64,000 nt of DNA from Schistosoma mansoni (GCF_000237925.1 NW_017386002.1:310001-374000), one strand, 5' to 3'. Counted from the first letter of the stretch, positions 35,252 to 47,110 are shown. Notes: generated by a model from the letters alone, not told the origin. Made by a program: numbers and translations.

Positions 35252-35369
35252 CTTACTTACTTACGCCTGTTACCCCTCGTCGAGGAGCATAGGCCGCTCA
35301 CCAGCATTCTCCATCCAACTCTGTCCTGAGCCTTCCCTCCTTTCCTCTAGAAGAACTACAGGCGGAGTT
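35252..35369 (-). mobile_element. 118-base RTE derivative made of head plus tail
   Basis: Minus strand starts AACTCCGCCTGTAGTTCTTC, the first bases of the RTE 5' UTR, passes after about 30 bases into the RTE C-terminal region (GAGAATGCTGGTGAGCGGCC) and ends in (GTAA)n. Flanked by AGTAAGCTTCTTA at 35239-35251 and 35370-35382. Looks like a complete insertion of a non-autonomous element. Confidence 0.85.
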
Positions 35370-35382
35370 AGTAAGCTTCTTA

Positions 35383-35639
35383 GACAGATTGATCTATTTA
35401 AGATTAAGCAGTTGACCTAGATCAAACAGTAAATATGAGCTATTCTACGTCTGTGACAATTGTTAATGTATCAATTCTCTGCTTGATATGATTTTTATAT
35501 TTTCATTCATCTACTGTTGACATCTCATTTGACGACTGGATTCAAACTAGCAACAATAACGTAATATATGCATACATGATTCGTTCAGCATAGTAACAAA
35601 ATGAGAATTGTATATTAAATTTGCGATGAAATTAATAAT
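35383..35639. other. AT-rich spacer
   Basis: Nothing recognised. Confidence 0.4.
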
Positions 35640-35905
35640 TAATAATAAGTGACTGACCAGTTGCAGTCCTAAACATCAATGGGAAGATTCAAAAAAACAA
35701 TACTAAGTGAATTCGAACTTCACTCCATTGCACAAGCAAGTGGCTATCAGGACTCAGTAGCTGAATGGATAACGCGATGGCATTTAAAGCGAAAGGTACT
35801 GGGTTCGAGTCCCAAAGTGAACATCAACTCTGAGATGCAGGTACATCCATATGACGAGTCCCAAATAGAACGAAACGCACGTCCAATAACTAGAATAATT
35901 CAGAA
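35640..35905 (+). mobile_element. SM-alpha-like hammerhead retroposon
   Basis: Arm CAGTTGCAGTCCTAAACATC, tRNA-like part with CTCAGTAGCTGAATGGATAA (A box) and GGGTTCGAGTCCC (B box), then the hammerhead region. A 168-codon open frame across it is fortuitous. Confidence 0.8.
35836..35900 (+). ncRNA. SM-alpha-like hammerhead, degraded
   Basis: ATGACGA for CTGACGA and GAAC for GGAC in helix II. Not expected to cleave. Confidence 0.6.
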
Positions 35906-36146
35906 TATATTTCTTAAAAACAATTACACTTATCAATCTGTAAATGATTCGATTTTATGTGCAAGTAATCACATTGTCAATTTTCGGTTTGATCAATATT
36001 TAAAATTGATTTCAAATAATCATGATTTTCCAATAGTTGTTGTTGATGAAAAAGAAGTGTTTTTTCTAGTTTCCCAAAATCTGTGGTTTCTTAATTTCAT
36101 GAAAGATCATTTACTCACTGGAAACATTGATCAATATCTTCATATT
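35906..36146. other. AT-rich spacer
   Basis: Nothing recognised. Confidence 0.4.
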
Positions 36147-36600
36147 TCAGAAGGGGTTTTTGTGGATATTTCAGTATTTTCATAGTTGAAATCATGAGTC
36201 AATTGAAGCTAAACCACCATGGAAAACCTGGGGGCACTGGACGGCCGTTCCGTCCTATTATGGGACTCCTCAGCAGTGCGCATCCACTATCCCGCACTCG
36301 CGAGATGTGAACCGAGGACCTATCAGTCTCGCGCCAAAGCACTTAATCGATAGACCACTGAGTCGGCCGGCATCCAACGGTGTTAATGTCTAACTTCAAC
36401 TGACCCACGAAGTTGAGCGACCGTTCACCAATTGTCTTCAGTGAGTTGATATCTCTACAAGAGACTAGGTTGAACTCCACTGGTCACTGCTTCTCACAAG
36501 AACTCAAGGAAACATTCCTTACAGTCAGTCACTAGTGAGCATACGATTATAGATCAGGAGGGTTTTTTGTGGATATTTCAGTATTTTCGTAGTTGATAGT
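36147..36600 (-). mobile_element. Hammerhead retroposon B, full copy plus part of a second in tandem
   Basis: 36147-36550 is a near complete minus copy. At 36551-36600 another family 3' end (GGGTTTTTTGTGGATATTTC) follows in the same orientation, a head-to-tail arrangement. Confidence 0.75.
36230..36286 (-). ncRNA. Hammerhead motif (family B), one core base changed
   Basis: Minus strand CTGAGGA, GTCC/GGAC and GTC kept; GAAAC has become GGAAC. Confidence 0.6.
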
Positions 36601-37859
36601 ATCTTCATATTTGTTTTTTTAGCACATAAACAGGGTATCAATTTCTGTAGATCCAAGGCTTCAATAAAGCTTAGTATACATCCTTGAAGGCTTTTGTACA
36701 ACACTACAAATGCTGACTTGATGTAAACCTTATGACCAGTTTCAACCAAATGAAGGAAGATGTCTGTCTATTCTGTGATTTTATTTGACCATTGGAATTC
36801 ATTTGTTTCTGCAGTCATTTAGTTATATGTTCTGCCATTTTAATTGCAGATCATGATTGCTTCTCCCTACGTACGTGTTTCCGCATATACATCTTCATAT
36901 TTAATAATCCTGATTGCAAAATATACGGTTGTTTTAAAAGGGTAAATCTTGAAGAATATATTACGAAATCTGACAATTCTTGAATATTGAGTTACTTAAT
37001 CTAATGAACAATTTACCACATTATTGATCAAATTAGTTCAATGCCAATACCTGACAATATGAGACTGATTATTATTAAGTGACCAACTGGTGTAATTATC
37101 TCAAAACGATAAAAGATCAATCACGGCTAGTATAGCTAAATGATATCTTTAGCTAAGAAATTGGCTTTGAAATCCACGACGAGAATTAGTTCCCCCAAGA
37201 TTGCAATCACATCTTATTGGTAAGTACTAACTAGTAGGAAACATGTACCAACCATGATTTGACATCGAATCTTGACTGATTACTCAAAAAGTGGCATAAC
37301 TAATGGGTTACTGATTGATTTGTTTTTTAAAGAAATAAAACTTCTATTTATAAAGAGAGTTGGACAGAATGATATGATGTCGATGTGTTTATTAGACAGG
37401 GGCTTTTTGTGAGTGAAAATAGAAGTTAATATTTAATCAATAATTAATTGCTGATGTTCCACCGATCAGGAAATATAATATATATGTGGTAAATTTGTAG
37501 TACATAAGCAATCCCAAAATGATTAGCGAATGTCAGGTCACATAAATACACGAACAAACCACATGACCAACTGGGATATTGACATGATCAAAGTTAAGGG
37601 CCCACATTCCAGTTGTCTGAGACATTCTAAGTGCCTACGCAAATTAATTTCATACTTTTTTTATTAGACTAGTACAGTGTTCAACACTGTCTTTTTCTGT
37701 ATTATTTGGGCTAACCAAGTGGAAGCAATTCCCTTGCAGACTTCAACTCTTTAGGTTGATCAGTAGTTACAGGCTATGGAGGGCAGGACAGTTTGATTAA
37801 TGTTTTCGGGACAGTAGACTAGTTAGCTGCTCCTTGAGAAATGCTACCCATCATCTGAG
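36601..37859. other. AT-rich spacer, no gene recognised
   Basis: Short open frames only. Confidence 0.4.
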
Positions 37860-39330
37860 ACGTTGGCAGTTGTTATTGATCGGTATCCCATCATCTTCAT
37901 AGATTGTTTAACTCACATCAAACTTCTTACTGCCAGTGGCTCGGGTGAGTTGAAAGAGCTTACGGCAGTTACCAGATGTAGCCGTTGTTTCCAACTCATT
38001 CGCACGCTCCAACCACCAGCCTTCTCGATCCTTATGCAAGCTTTGCCCAATTTAATTATAAAACAGTCGCCGTTTGTGGTCAAACTCATGGTCCTTCGGA
38101 GTAGACGGATGGGCTTCGATGAGTTATAAGGAACCTGAAGAAACCCAGTTCTTATAAGCGGGAAGTTTCTCGGAGCCGCAAGCGACTTTACTCGCCATTT
38201 TCAAGGCGTCGTGCAGTTGCAGTCAATGCTCATCTATACTTTTCGGTGGGATGTTATCTAGCCTTGAACCTAGCTTTGTTTGATATTTAGCTGCAACGAT
38301 AGCTGCAACCGATTTACTGACATTGATCTGTTTAGGCCACTGAAATGTAAAGTAAGATTATCACAAACAAGGGCACGATTAGAGTCCAGAAAGGTACTTC
38401 AATAGGAGCGGCAGTCCTGCGCTAAATCACACCAGTGATAGTTGATCACGATGTGATCAGTCTGAGTTCAGGCCTAAAATACAGAGGGTTGACGCCAGGT
38501 GGCACATCGGCGATGACTGTGCCGGTACCTAGGACTAGCCAGAAACAGGTTGTAGTCTGCATAGATTTGCAGAAGACGGTTCTCGTTATCTGACCCGCGA
38601 CCAACAATTCCCCATCGGCCACCTAAATTATTCTCTTCTGTACGAAGAAGCCTGGCATGAACAGTCAAGCCTCCAGCTATTACTACAATATATGTCGGAC
38701 GCACTTTCCATAGAACAACATTTAGCTAGTGGTAAAACTCATCCTTGATCGCATTCGGGATGCAATCTGTCGGGACGTAGGCGGAAATTACGAAAAGACA
38801 TAGTTTCTCACACCGATTTCTTGACACTTTTATGGGGCATTCTAATTTAACAGCATATAAACGACTGTTAATGGGGATCCAATCGGTCAGTGCTACCTCA
38901 GCTCTGGCACTTATTGTGACACCAACGCCGGCAAGACCAGATGAAGATGCCACAGAGTTCCCGGATAAACGCATGTAAAACAAGCTTTTCTAGTCGACGG
39001 ATGTAGAGTGAATTTTTAGTACTTCATTAGTCTTGAATATGGGTTTCGGATAAACCACAAACGTCGATATTAAGACTTTCTAAAGACATACCAGACCCTA
39101 TCTTCCGTTCGATCTGCATTAATATGCGAACGTCGAAGGAAGTCAGTTTGAATGATATATGTGGTTTCAGAAAGACTGTTTCAGTATTCGCAGTCGATGG
39201 TAGCATTCACCTAGTCAGTCACTTAAGATCGTTTAGACAGGGCAGGATTTCCACCATAGGCGAGCTGCTGTATAAGTCGAAAAATCGAAGAATACACAAA
39301 ATGTGGATAAAAGAGAGTACATAAGTGACG
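37860..39330 (-). mobile_element. LINE-C endonuclease region
   Basis: Down the minus strand: SSSGLAGVGVTISARAEVAL, TDWIPINSRLYAVKLECP, FVISAYVPTDC (38980-38730); VVIAGGLTVHARL, NLGGRWGIVGRGSDNENRLL, ATWRQPS (38700-38475). This is the APE-type endonuclease of the LINE-C product; the region to 37860 holds weaker remnants. Several stops and frame changes. Confidence 0.8.
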
Positions 39331-39448
39331 TAGCATAAAGAAAATAAAAACAAATGTTATCAAATGATTGAGAATATGATTTGTCTGTATGAGCGTTGAA
39401 GCATGAGTAATTTTTCCTGTAGTGACTATCATTTGGTTTGTGTTTGGG

Positions 39449-39872
39449 CTAGAACACTGCCCCGGTACCCAAACCTAAGCAGGTCGTTTACGTAGGGGGG
39501 CTACCCCACGAGTGTTTGACCTAGAGGTCTAATTCACAAGGTGTGGAGTAACGTTAGGTGATGCAGTCCCATGGCATCCGATGACCAACAATTAGTGCAT
39601 ACGCCATTCGTTCTATCAGAGTCCTGAAGCTCATGTGCACCATGGGTTTTGAATCAAGGTTTTCCAACTCCCCTAGGTGGATTCTCAGTGTCCACCAACC
39701 CGGTTAAAGCGTCGGATATTCGCTTTTCGTCCTCTCAATTTCGTAAACGACAGTAATGCGACGAGAAGGCAGTGAGTAGGACTTCCCTTACAGTGGCCGT
39801 ATACACGCGGTCACGTGAAAGAATTTCGGGAGGGAAAGTTGACTCTCCCCACCCTTGGCTGTATCAAGGCAT
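39449..39872 (-). mobile_element. D520 retroposon lacking its 3' tail
   Basis: CTGCCCCGGTACCCAAACC through GGTTTTCCAACTCCCCTAGG to GCTGTATCAAGGCATGACT. The ATTTAAACACATAAATA end present in other copies is missing. Confidence 0.75.
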
Positions 39873-41550
39873 GACTATGCCAAATAACCTTAGACAAACA
39901 TCAATAAAATTTGAAGCAATGAGTGGTTTTTATTTAAATCAATAAGTTTTGATCTATATTTAGTAAGTTACTATATTTCTAAAATTAAATGGAATTTCGA
40001 TCAGAAAACATTCTTTAAAACAGTGAATAAACTGTAAATTTAGAAGTATACGCTCTTGGTTAGGTCAACTCATACAAACTGTTCTTGAAATAGTATATGT
40101 TCTAAATAACGAACTGTAGAGCTTTTTAATTTTATTTTCATGCATTAATTCTTGTGTATGCGCCTCTCATTCTTCCAGAAGTTTGGTGTAGGCTACTTAT
40201 ATCGACAGATATAAGTAGCATGTAGCAATAATCAAAAGAAGCTCCAACGATGATTCAAGTTGGATCAAACACAGTCTAGTTGTAATTTGAAACAATCATA
40301 AGCATCAATGCATTTTACCATCAAAATTCATTACTGTCACTTGGAAATAAGGAAAAGTAACTTGGTATCAGTGTAGCTCACTGAAATCACAGGGGATATT
40401 CAGTGTTTCTGGTCTGCTTCAATTCTCATAAAACACTCAACTTTCGTTCTTCAGAACTTCGAGCTAGATATAAGCTTAGATCAACTCTAAAATATAGTTC
40501 TGCACTCAGAATGCTGGCTTTAACAGCTAAACGTGTTGGGAAATTTACATTTTCATGTAATAGGAATGTTGAATCTGGGAACGGGGTAATCCTATAAAGT
40601 ACGATTTCTCTTCCTGAGAACTAGTGAAATGAAAGTACTGTAGTGGCTTCGCTTCGTTAATCAATCACCTTTCTAATCGTTATTACATAAATCTCAACGG
40701 TGTTTGAAATCAGGAGGCTATAAGAAGCAGTAACTACAGTTTACTAGTCTATAGTACAAATAACAAAGTTATAAACACATCGGGAGAATTTGAAACAGTG
40801 GGGCGAATATGTTCATGCAAACAAATACAGGAGTGAATTCATTGTCAACTCGAATACAGCGCAGATAGGATAGGCAAAGACTAATAATAAAATTTGAGTA
40901 CATATATACATGGGAAAGAGAATGACACATCGAGTAATATTTAAGCTGTTAACATTTGAGCTAAAGAGAGATATGTGTATAGGCTGGTATGTGATCAAGC
41001 GTATATGTTTATACACATATAATGGTGATCATAACAGTACAAAGGAATATGTGAATTGTTACTGTTCGAATAACATTGTCTGTTAAGTAAGTTAACAAAA
41101 TGTCTTAACCAAAATTAACCATAATCGAAATTGATTGTAGGAGAGTTGCTTTAGTATTATCTTCAAAAAGGCATTTATAAAAGTTTCGGATAAGAATGAA
41201 TGGTGGGTATTCTTGATCAACATCACTCTCAGCATAACCAACACGGATGAAAATTATAATACTTCTCAAGACTACAAACTCAAGCGGATTACTATCTTGA
41301 GACAATTAGCACACATTTCAGAAAGTATAATAACCACGTCAGTAATGTTGATACGTCTGAGTGAAAATCAACTCATTATCAGCTTCATTCTTCGAAGTCT
41401 TGGATTCTATGCTTTGGTCTGTTACAATGTTGAAGTTCATGAACATCACTGAAAGACTACTCAGCATCTAACAATTAAAATAGTGAGCTAAACGCAAATT
41501 TTTTCTTTCATTACAGAAAACTGAAACTCCTGGAATGTATATAGAACACT
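39873..41550. other. AT-rich spacer, no gene recognised
   Basis: 1.7 kb with short open frames only. Confidence 0.4.
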
Positions 41551-41555
41551 TATTT

Positions 41556-42074
41556 TGTTATGACTTTAAGTCCGGCTAATTATCACGTGATTTACTCACC
41601 AATCGAAATACGACTTGTTCAATCTTAGTACTGTGCTAAACCAATGACTTTCGACCTCTATGAGGAGCCTAGCATCTTTATTGGCCCTTTGTTCGCCTAG
41701 CCCGTCCAGTTGAGTTCAGAACACCAATAACAGCTTCCACTAAACGAATCATTTATTTCAAACATACTTGGTTTATATATCAGTCAAACAGACCGCATCA
41801 CACCATAAAATGGGAAATAACATTTAATATATGATCAATCCAAAAAGTGGCTGTGAAAGTGGGAGACAATAATTAATAAACTGAGTATAATCTAGGAACA
41901 GTCAATCGTATAATAGTAATCCAGAGGTCAAAATGAATCTTACAAATAAGATGAATATAGACATACACAATCTAGTTACTGAATGGTTATACAGTCAGAA
42001 TGCATATATATAATATTAGTTCATTAATAGATCTCAGAAGTTACCTGTAATTTAATCTTCACTAGGATATAGAA
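41556..42074. mobile_element. Solo LTR, family L1, copy 2 (fossil)
   Basis: Begins TGTTATGACTTTAAGTCC; flanked by TATTT at 41551-41555 and 42075-42079. Alignable along its length with 34514-35072. Confidence 0.8.
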
Positions 42075-42129
42075 TATTTGGTAAATTGAATATCGTATGG
42101 CTCAATAAATTTATGTCAGAACACGATCC

Positions 42130-42388
42130 ATACTTACTTACTTACGCCTGTTACCCCTTGTGGAGGAGCATAGGCCGCTCATCAGCATTCTCCATTAAAC
42201 TCTGTCCTGAGCTTTCCTTTCCAGTTCTTTCCAGCTGCTATTCATCCTTTTCATATCGGCTTCTATTTCCCGGCGTAGTGTGTTCTTTGGCCTTCCTCTT
42301 TTCCGCTTCCCTTCCGGATTCCAAGTTAGGGATTGAGTCGTGATGCACATTGGTGATTTCCTCAATGTATGTCCGATCCACTTCCATA
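42130..42388 (-). mobile_element. RTE LINE tail, 5'-truncated
   Basis: Minus frame [49 protein letters not shown], then the (GTAA)n tail. TCCATACT recurs on both sides and may be the target duplication, partly overlapping the element. Confidence 0.8.
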
Positions 42389-42778
42389 CTAGAACTAGCA
42401 AAAAACATTTGACCCCATATTATATAACTAGAGTAAGAAATAATTGTTAGAGTATAAAGCAGAGACAGATTAGTGAAAGAAAAACTAACCAAATATTGAG
42501 ATAGAAAAGTAGTTTAACTACACTGGACTATCACTGATACTGTTAGAAGTGATAACGAAGGTTATCAATAATGATTATATATCTATCTATCTGTGTAAGA
42601 ACATATGTGAGGTCATTTGAAGATGGAGTTCAAACCATGGGGGGGGGAAGGGTGGTGAAGGAGTAACATAGTGAAATCCGGAAACAGATAAAATAGAGTG
42701 AATGATAATCATAGAGGTTGTGAAGAGTTTACATAAGATTATAATCACTTGAACATAGATATAAAAGACATTTTTAGA
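42389..42778. other. Spacer with a G run
   Basis: A run of nine G at 42640; no gene recognised. Confidence 0.4.
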
Positions 42779-43165
42779 AGGGTTTTTTTTGAAGATTTTA
42801 GTAATTTTATATAGTTGAAATCATGAGTCAGTTGAAGCTAGATCACCGTGGAAAATCTGGAAGCACTGGACTCCTCAGCAGTGCACATTCACGATCCCGC
42901 CTCGCGAGATTCGAACCCAGGACCGTTAGTGAATGGTTGCTCAATTTCGTGGATTGGTCGAAGTTAGACATGAACACCGTTGGATGTCAGCTCAGTGGTG
43001 TAGTGATTAAGCGCTCACGCGCGAGACTGATAGTTTCTGGGTTTGAGTCTCAAGAGGCAGGAGTTCCACAATAGGACGAAACGGCCATCCAGTGCTTCCA
43101 GGTTTTCCATGATGGTCTAGCTTCAATTGATTCATGATCTTAACTACATAAAATTGCTAAAATCT
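42779..43165. mobile_element. Hammerhead retroposon B, inverted composite
   Basis: 42779-42922 is the 3' end to B box in minus orientation, with most of the hammerhead deleted; 42923-43165 is the body in plus orientation, its hammerhead broken near 43060. Both outer ends are the family 3' end. Confidence 0.75.
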
Positions 43166-44279
43166 CCACCTCCCCTTGTGATAACATTAACATTGATGGA
43201 ACCCATTTATTTACATTACCATGATGTGATCGTTCGACAAGTTGATGTTACTAATCATTGTGTGATACTACAAATTGTTTCCATCCTGAACGAAAGAGGC
43301 CATTCACTTACATATTTAATGATAATTGTAGTTTCGATCAAAAAAAAAACGTTTTGAAGAAGGCAAGGAAAAAAGATATGAAGAGAATAACATGAATGCA
43401 TCATATTTCGTTAGTATTTTGTCAGTGGTTTACAATCTATATTATTGAAAAATAAATAGTATGATATTGAGTTGAAAACATTGACACAAGTGGATTCCTT
43501 CGGGAGTTGTTTTGAATACATGCTAGAATAGTATATTTGCACTGCGAATAGATTTAAGAATATTGCGAACTTGTATAAGTAGAACATTCTACGACATTGA
43601 CAGTAACAGAAGTTCCGAGGTCTAAGGATAAATAGTTATGTGATAAACAGATGCTAATAATTAAAGTGAAATGGATAAAGGTAGTTGAAAATAGGATGAT
43701 CCACACTCTTGTAGTGTAGGTCGATATGTTAAGCCCACCTAGTCTTATTCTACCTTCTGGACAAGTCAATTCACATATCCTTCATGAGTCATGTTTTCAA
43801 CTTGTTAATTATTCACTTATTAACCCTGACCATTTTTGTATTAGCGTAGGTGTGTGTACACTTTTTATCTTATTCATTACATGTTTGTAATTTATTTTTA
43901 TCTGACTATAAATATTGATTAAAGCGAGTTGGCTTATCCGCCATCTCCGATGCGTGTCATTTCCGCCTCATTATTCTGATTTCCTGTCCAGATCAATGAA
44001 TGGACAAAATACATATGTATTCAAGATCCATTATCACATTTGACTTATTTTGACTCCGTTATTCATCAACGCGGATTAAGTCATGTATTACATACGAGGA
44101 TAGACAGGATGTATATTTTGACAACCATCACTCATATGATCTAAATGGAGTCAGATCTTAGCTCCTACAAAGCTCTAAAGAAATGACTTAGTGATGTGAT
44201 CGGCTGAAAGAATTGGAAATAAATTTTATAATGTAACAAAATACAGTTTGCTCTACCATATTAGAAAAGGTTTAAAAAC
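43166..44279. other. Spacer with half of a foldback element
   Basis: About 44040-44165 resembles the right arm of the MITE at 60608-60932 (TACGAGGATAGACAGGATGT, ending ATGGAGTCAG). The left arm is not seen. No gene recognised. Confidence 0.45.
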
Positions 44280-44293
44280 TATTTCCTTCTGAA

Positions 44294-44829
44294 GCATTGT
44301 AAGCAAAGATGGATACTGGCTAGCAGCGGAATCCAGGACTTTCCTTTTTTTAATCGAGTAAAAACTTTCTGTTGATGGAAGGAATCCTTTGTTTGAATCT
44401 TCCTATCGATGTTTAGGACTGCAACTGATCAGTCTCTAATTGGCATATGTGCATACTGTGCGTATTGCCTCAATATGGCCTAAATTCACAAGCATGGTCA
44501 GCAAAGATGGATAGTGGCTAGCAGTGGAATTCAGGACGCGCGCCGCTTCGTCCCATTTGGGACTCGTCAGCTGAATGTACCTGCATCTCAGAGTTGATGT
44601 TCACTCTGGGACTCGAACCCATTACCTTTCGCTTCGAACGCCATCGCGTTATCCACCTGGTTACTGAGTCCTGATAGCCACTTCCTTGTGCAATGTGGTG
44701 AAGTTTAATGCTTGTGAATTAAGGCTTTATCGAGACAATACACACAGTGTGCACATGCCAATTAGAGACTGACCAGTTGCAGTCCTAAACACCAATGGGA
44801 AGATTCAAACAAACAATACTAAGTGAATT
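44294..44829. mobile_element. SM-alpha-like hammerhead retroposon with terminal inverted arms and 14-base direct repeats
   Basis: Flanked by TATTTCCTTCTGAA at 44280-44293 and 44830-44843. Inside: a short hammerhead remnant (44300-44340), a left arm at about 44388-44480, the core with hammerhead (minus), B box GGGACTCGAACCC, A box region, and a right arm at about 44708-44820 that is the reverse complement of the left arm. Confidence 0.85.
44521..44590 (-). ncRNA. SM-alpha-like hammerhead, core changed but helix I compensated
   Basis: Minus strand ATTCAG, CTGACGA, GTCC/GGAC, then GAAGC for GAAAC, GTC, CTGAAT. Helix I differs from ATCCAG/CTGGAT on both sides and still pairs fully. Confidence 0.65.
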
Positions 44830-44843
44830 TATTTCCTTCTGAA

Positions 44844-45178
44844 CACATAAATCAGGTTTCAGATTCCTGACACTAAAAAAACTGTACTCTACATATTATT
44901 GCTTATTTTTCAAAAACATTCAGTTCGAGGTTTTATTTTTGTTATACACCGAAAAGTTCGAACATTGAAAGTCGATTTGAATGAGGAAAAAACCCAGGAC
45001 AAATACCAACCAGAAGGGCTGTTTAAGTACTGTTAACAATAATCATCGCTCTTACCAGTAAATCTATTTCTCGTTGGATGCCTTGACTACTTTTATTCAT
45101 TATACATTAATTAATAATCCCTTTAAATAGTCCAAACTAGTACAACACATGGGGAATCTGACGGTAATTTTAGAAGTT
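44844..45178. other. AT-rich spacer
   Basis: Nothing recognised. Confidence 0.4.
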
Positions 45179-45297
45179 TATGTGTAACACAAACTGGATA
45201 GAACTAGAAAAGAAGGCCCATGACAGAGTGGGTTGGAGAAAGCTGGTCGGCGGCCTATGCTCCATTGGGAGTAACAGGAGAAAGTAAATAAGTAAGT
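45179..45297 (+). mobile_element. RTE LINE tail, 5'-truncated, with 7-base direct repeats
   Basis: Frame [31 protein letters not shown] and stop, then AAATAAGTAAGTA. GTGTAAC flanks it on both sides. Confidence 0.82.
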
Positions 45298-45537
45298 ACG
45301 TGTAACGGGAACATTTAGCAACCAGGTGCACTTATGTTATGCGATAAACTACATGAGTTAACATTAAGATTGTTGACAAAATCATTTACACTCCGTTTCC
45401 ATTTGATCAGTGAATCGAGAGGCCGATCAGTTATTATGTGCTGAAATCTTAATCAATAAATTGCATTTTTAAACCTCGCTTCTGTTTGGACAGGCCCAGC
45501 ACATGAACATATTCTTGATAAGTAGATTAAACAGAGA

Positions 45538-45800
45538 CCGTAACAAAGTTATTTTATTTTGACCCATAGACTATTACTATACAATTTACCATTCCTGAGT
45601 TATACCCAGTCTATTAGTGACTGTTCCCCTTATTCACAGCCACATTTGGCTGGATCTTGTGCAAATGTTATTCTCTAATTTATGGTACGATGTGATAAGC
45701 TTGATTGGTATATAAACTCAGTGTGTTTGGAATACAATGATTTATAACGCAGAGGCCGTTTTTGGTGCTCTGGACTTAACTGACTGGGCTAGGCAGAAAG
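45538..45800 (-). mobile_element. LTR family L1, partial reversed copy (fossil)
   Basis: Reverse complement aligns with the middle of 41556-42074: GCCTAGCCCAGTCAGTT, TTTATATACCA and a CCATAAATTAGAG stretch. Neither end is kept. Confidence 0.65.
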
Positions 45801-46421
45801 CAGGATCGACAAGTACTCCAGACTGCTAGTAAGGGTTTCGTGTGTCACTGGTCGGATCGATAATTCACTGTCCCTAATAGGCGGGCATATGTTTTGAGTT
45901 ATGGGTTTAAAAATGCTTACAAAATACAAATAATCGGTTGTACTAGAAAAGCTATACCTTCCATTTATTTCGTGATTATAGCCAAGTTTCACTAGGTCGA
46001 ATACTACACTGTTTCTCCAGATACCAGTTAGCTATAAAATCAAGACTATTTAGAAATCCATTTGGAATAAATCATTATGTTTTCCAATACTACAAGCGGG
46101 TTGTGACATGCGTTACTAACTTTGGTTTTTTTCTAGAGTACGGACACTTCGGTAGTCCTTATGACGGAGGGTATATGACCTCAATTATTTCAGGACAGAC
46201 TGACAAATAGTGTTAAGCAAATAATTCAGGTTATATATAAGTTAATCGGCAAGACCAAGAGATAAATACAGTTGCATGCAGTGTGTTTCAACTCGATAGC
46301 GAAATAAATTTGATCTCGTTAAGTGTACAAATGATTTGCATGATAACCAAGACACCCCTCACCCCCCCCAGAAAAAACAAATCAAAGAACTACAAGCCTG
46401 TGGTGTTTGTATGAACTAATT
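45801..46421. other. Spacer
   Basis: C run at 46360; no gene recognised. Confidence 0.4.
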
Positions 46422-46432
46422 ATTCTTTTGTA

Positions 46433-46670
46433 ATCAGAAGGGGATTTGTGGAGATTTCAGCATTTTTCAAAGTTGAAATCATGAGTCAATTGAAGCTAGA
46501 CCACCATGGAAAACGTGGTACTGGTAGATCCTGGGTTCGAATCTCGCGAGTGCGGGATCGCGGATGCGCACTGCTGAGGAGTCACATAATAGGACGAAAC
46601 GGCCGTCCATTGCTTCCAGGTTTTCCATGGTTGTCTAGCTTCAATTGACTCGTGATTTCAACTTTGAAAG
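46433..46670. mobile_element. Hammerhead retroposon B, inverted composite with 11-base direct repeats
   Basis: 46433-46516 is the 3' end in minus orientation; 46517-46670 is a plus copy starting just before the B box. Flanked by ATTCTTTTGTA at 46422-46432 and 46671-46681. Confidence 0.82.
46561..46620 (+). ncRNA. Hammerhead motif (family B), nearly intact
   Basis: CTGAGGA, GAAAC, GTC present. Helix I GCACTG/CATTGC has one mismatch and helix II keeps three pairs. Confidence 0.65.
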
Positions 46671-46879
46671 ATTCTTTTGTACTTAATTTCGAATTCTAAA
46701 TACAATACGCTCGTTTGTGCTCACCTAGTTGTCTTTGGTCTAAATTCCTAGTTCGTAATAATAATTCAAATACTTCGAATTATCACAAAGCCTCAAGGTT
46801 AATTATTTTGATAATTCATTTTTGGAAGCAAATTTACTTAGCACTCAGTTAAGACATCAGTGGGTGAGACTATTATTTT

Positions 46880-47110
46880 ATGGTCGATCTTTTAGTGACA
46901 CCAAAGTGACCTTCAGAATGTCCACTTGTTAACGAGGTCTAAATAATGATCATAAATCAGTGTGAGGAATAAGAATTATGGTTTACAGTTAACGGCTAGG
47001 AATTACATTTGAGGTTTTCATCAGGAACTGATATCGACTAAAATGCTAGATTGATGACTAAATTTCACCTATTATCCTAAATCTGATTGGTTCGTCCACA
47101 AATCATGGTC
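46880..47110. repeat. Unclassified dispersed repeat U1, copy 2
   Basis: See 6300-6565. Shared blocks include ATGGTTTACAGTTAACGG, ATCGACTAAAATGC and TTATCCTAAATCTGATTGG. Similarity fades on both sides, so the true ends are not fixed. Confidence 0.5.

Noticed and set aside
35679-36185. 168-codon open frame as a gene
   Set aside because: It crosses the tRNA-like and hammerhead parts of an SM-alpha-like retroposon; no family resemblance.
42638-42652. G-quadruplex at the G run
   Set aside because: A single run without the spaced runs needed for an intramolecular quadruplex.
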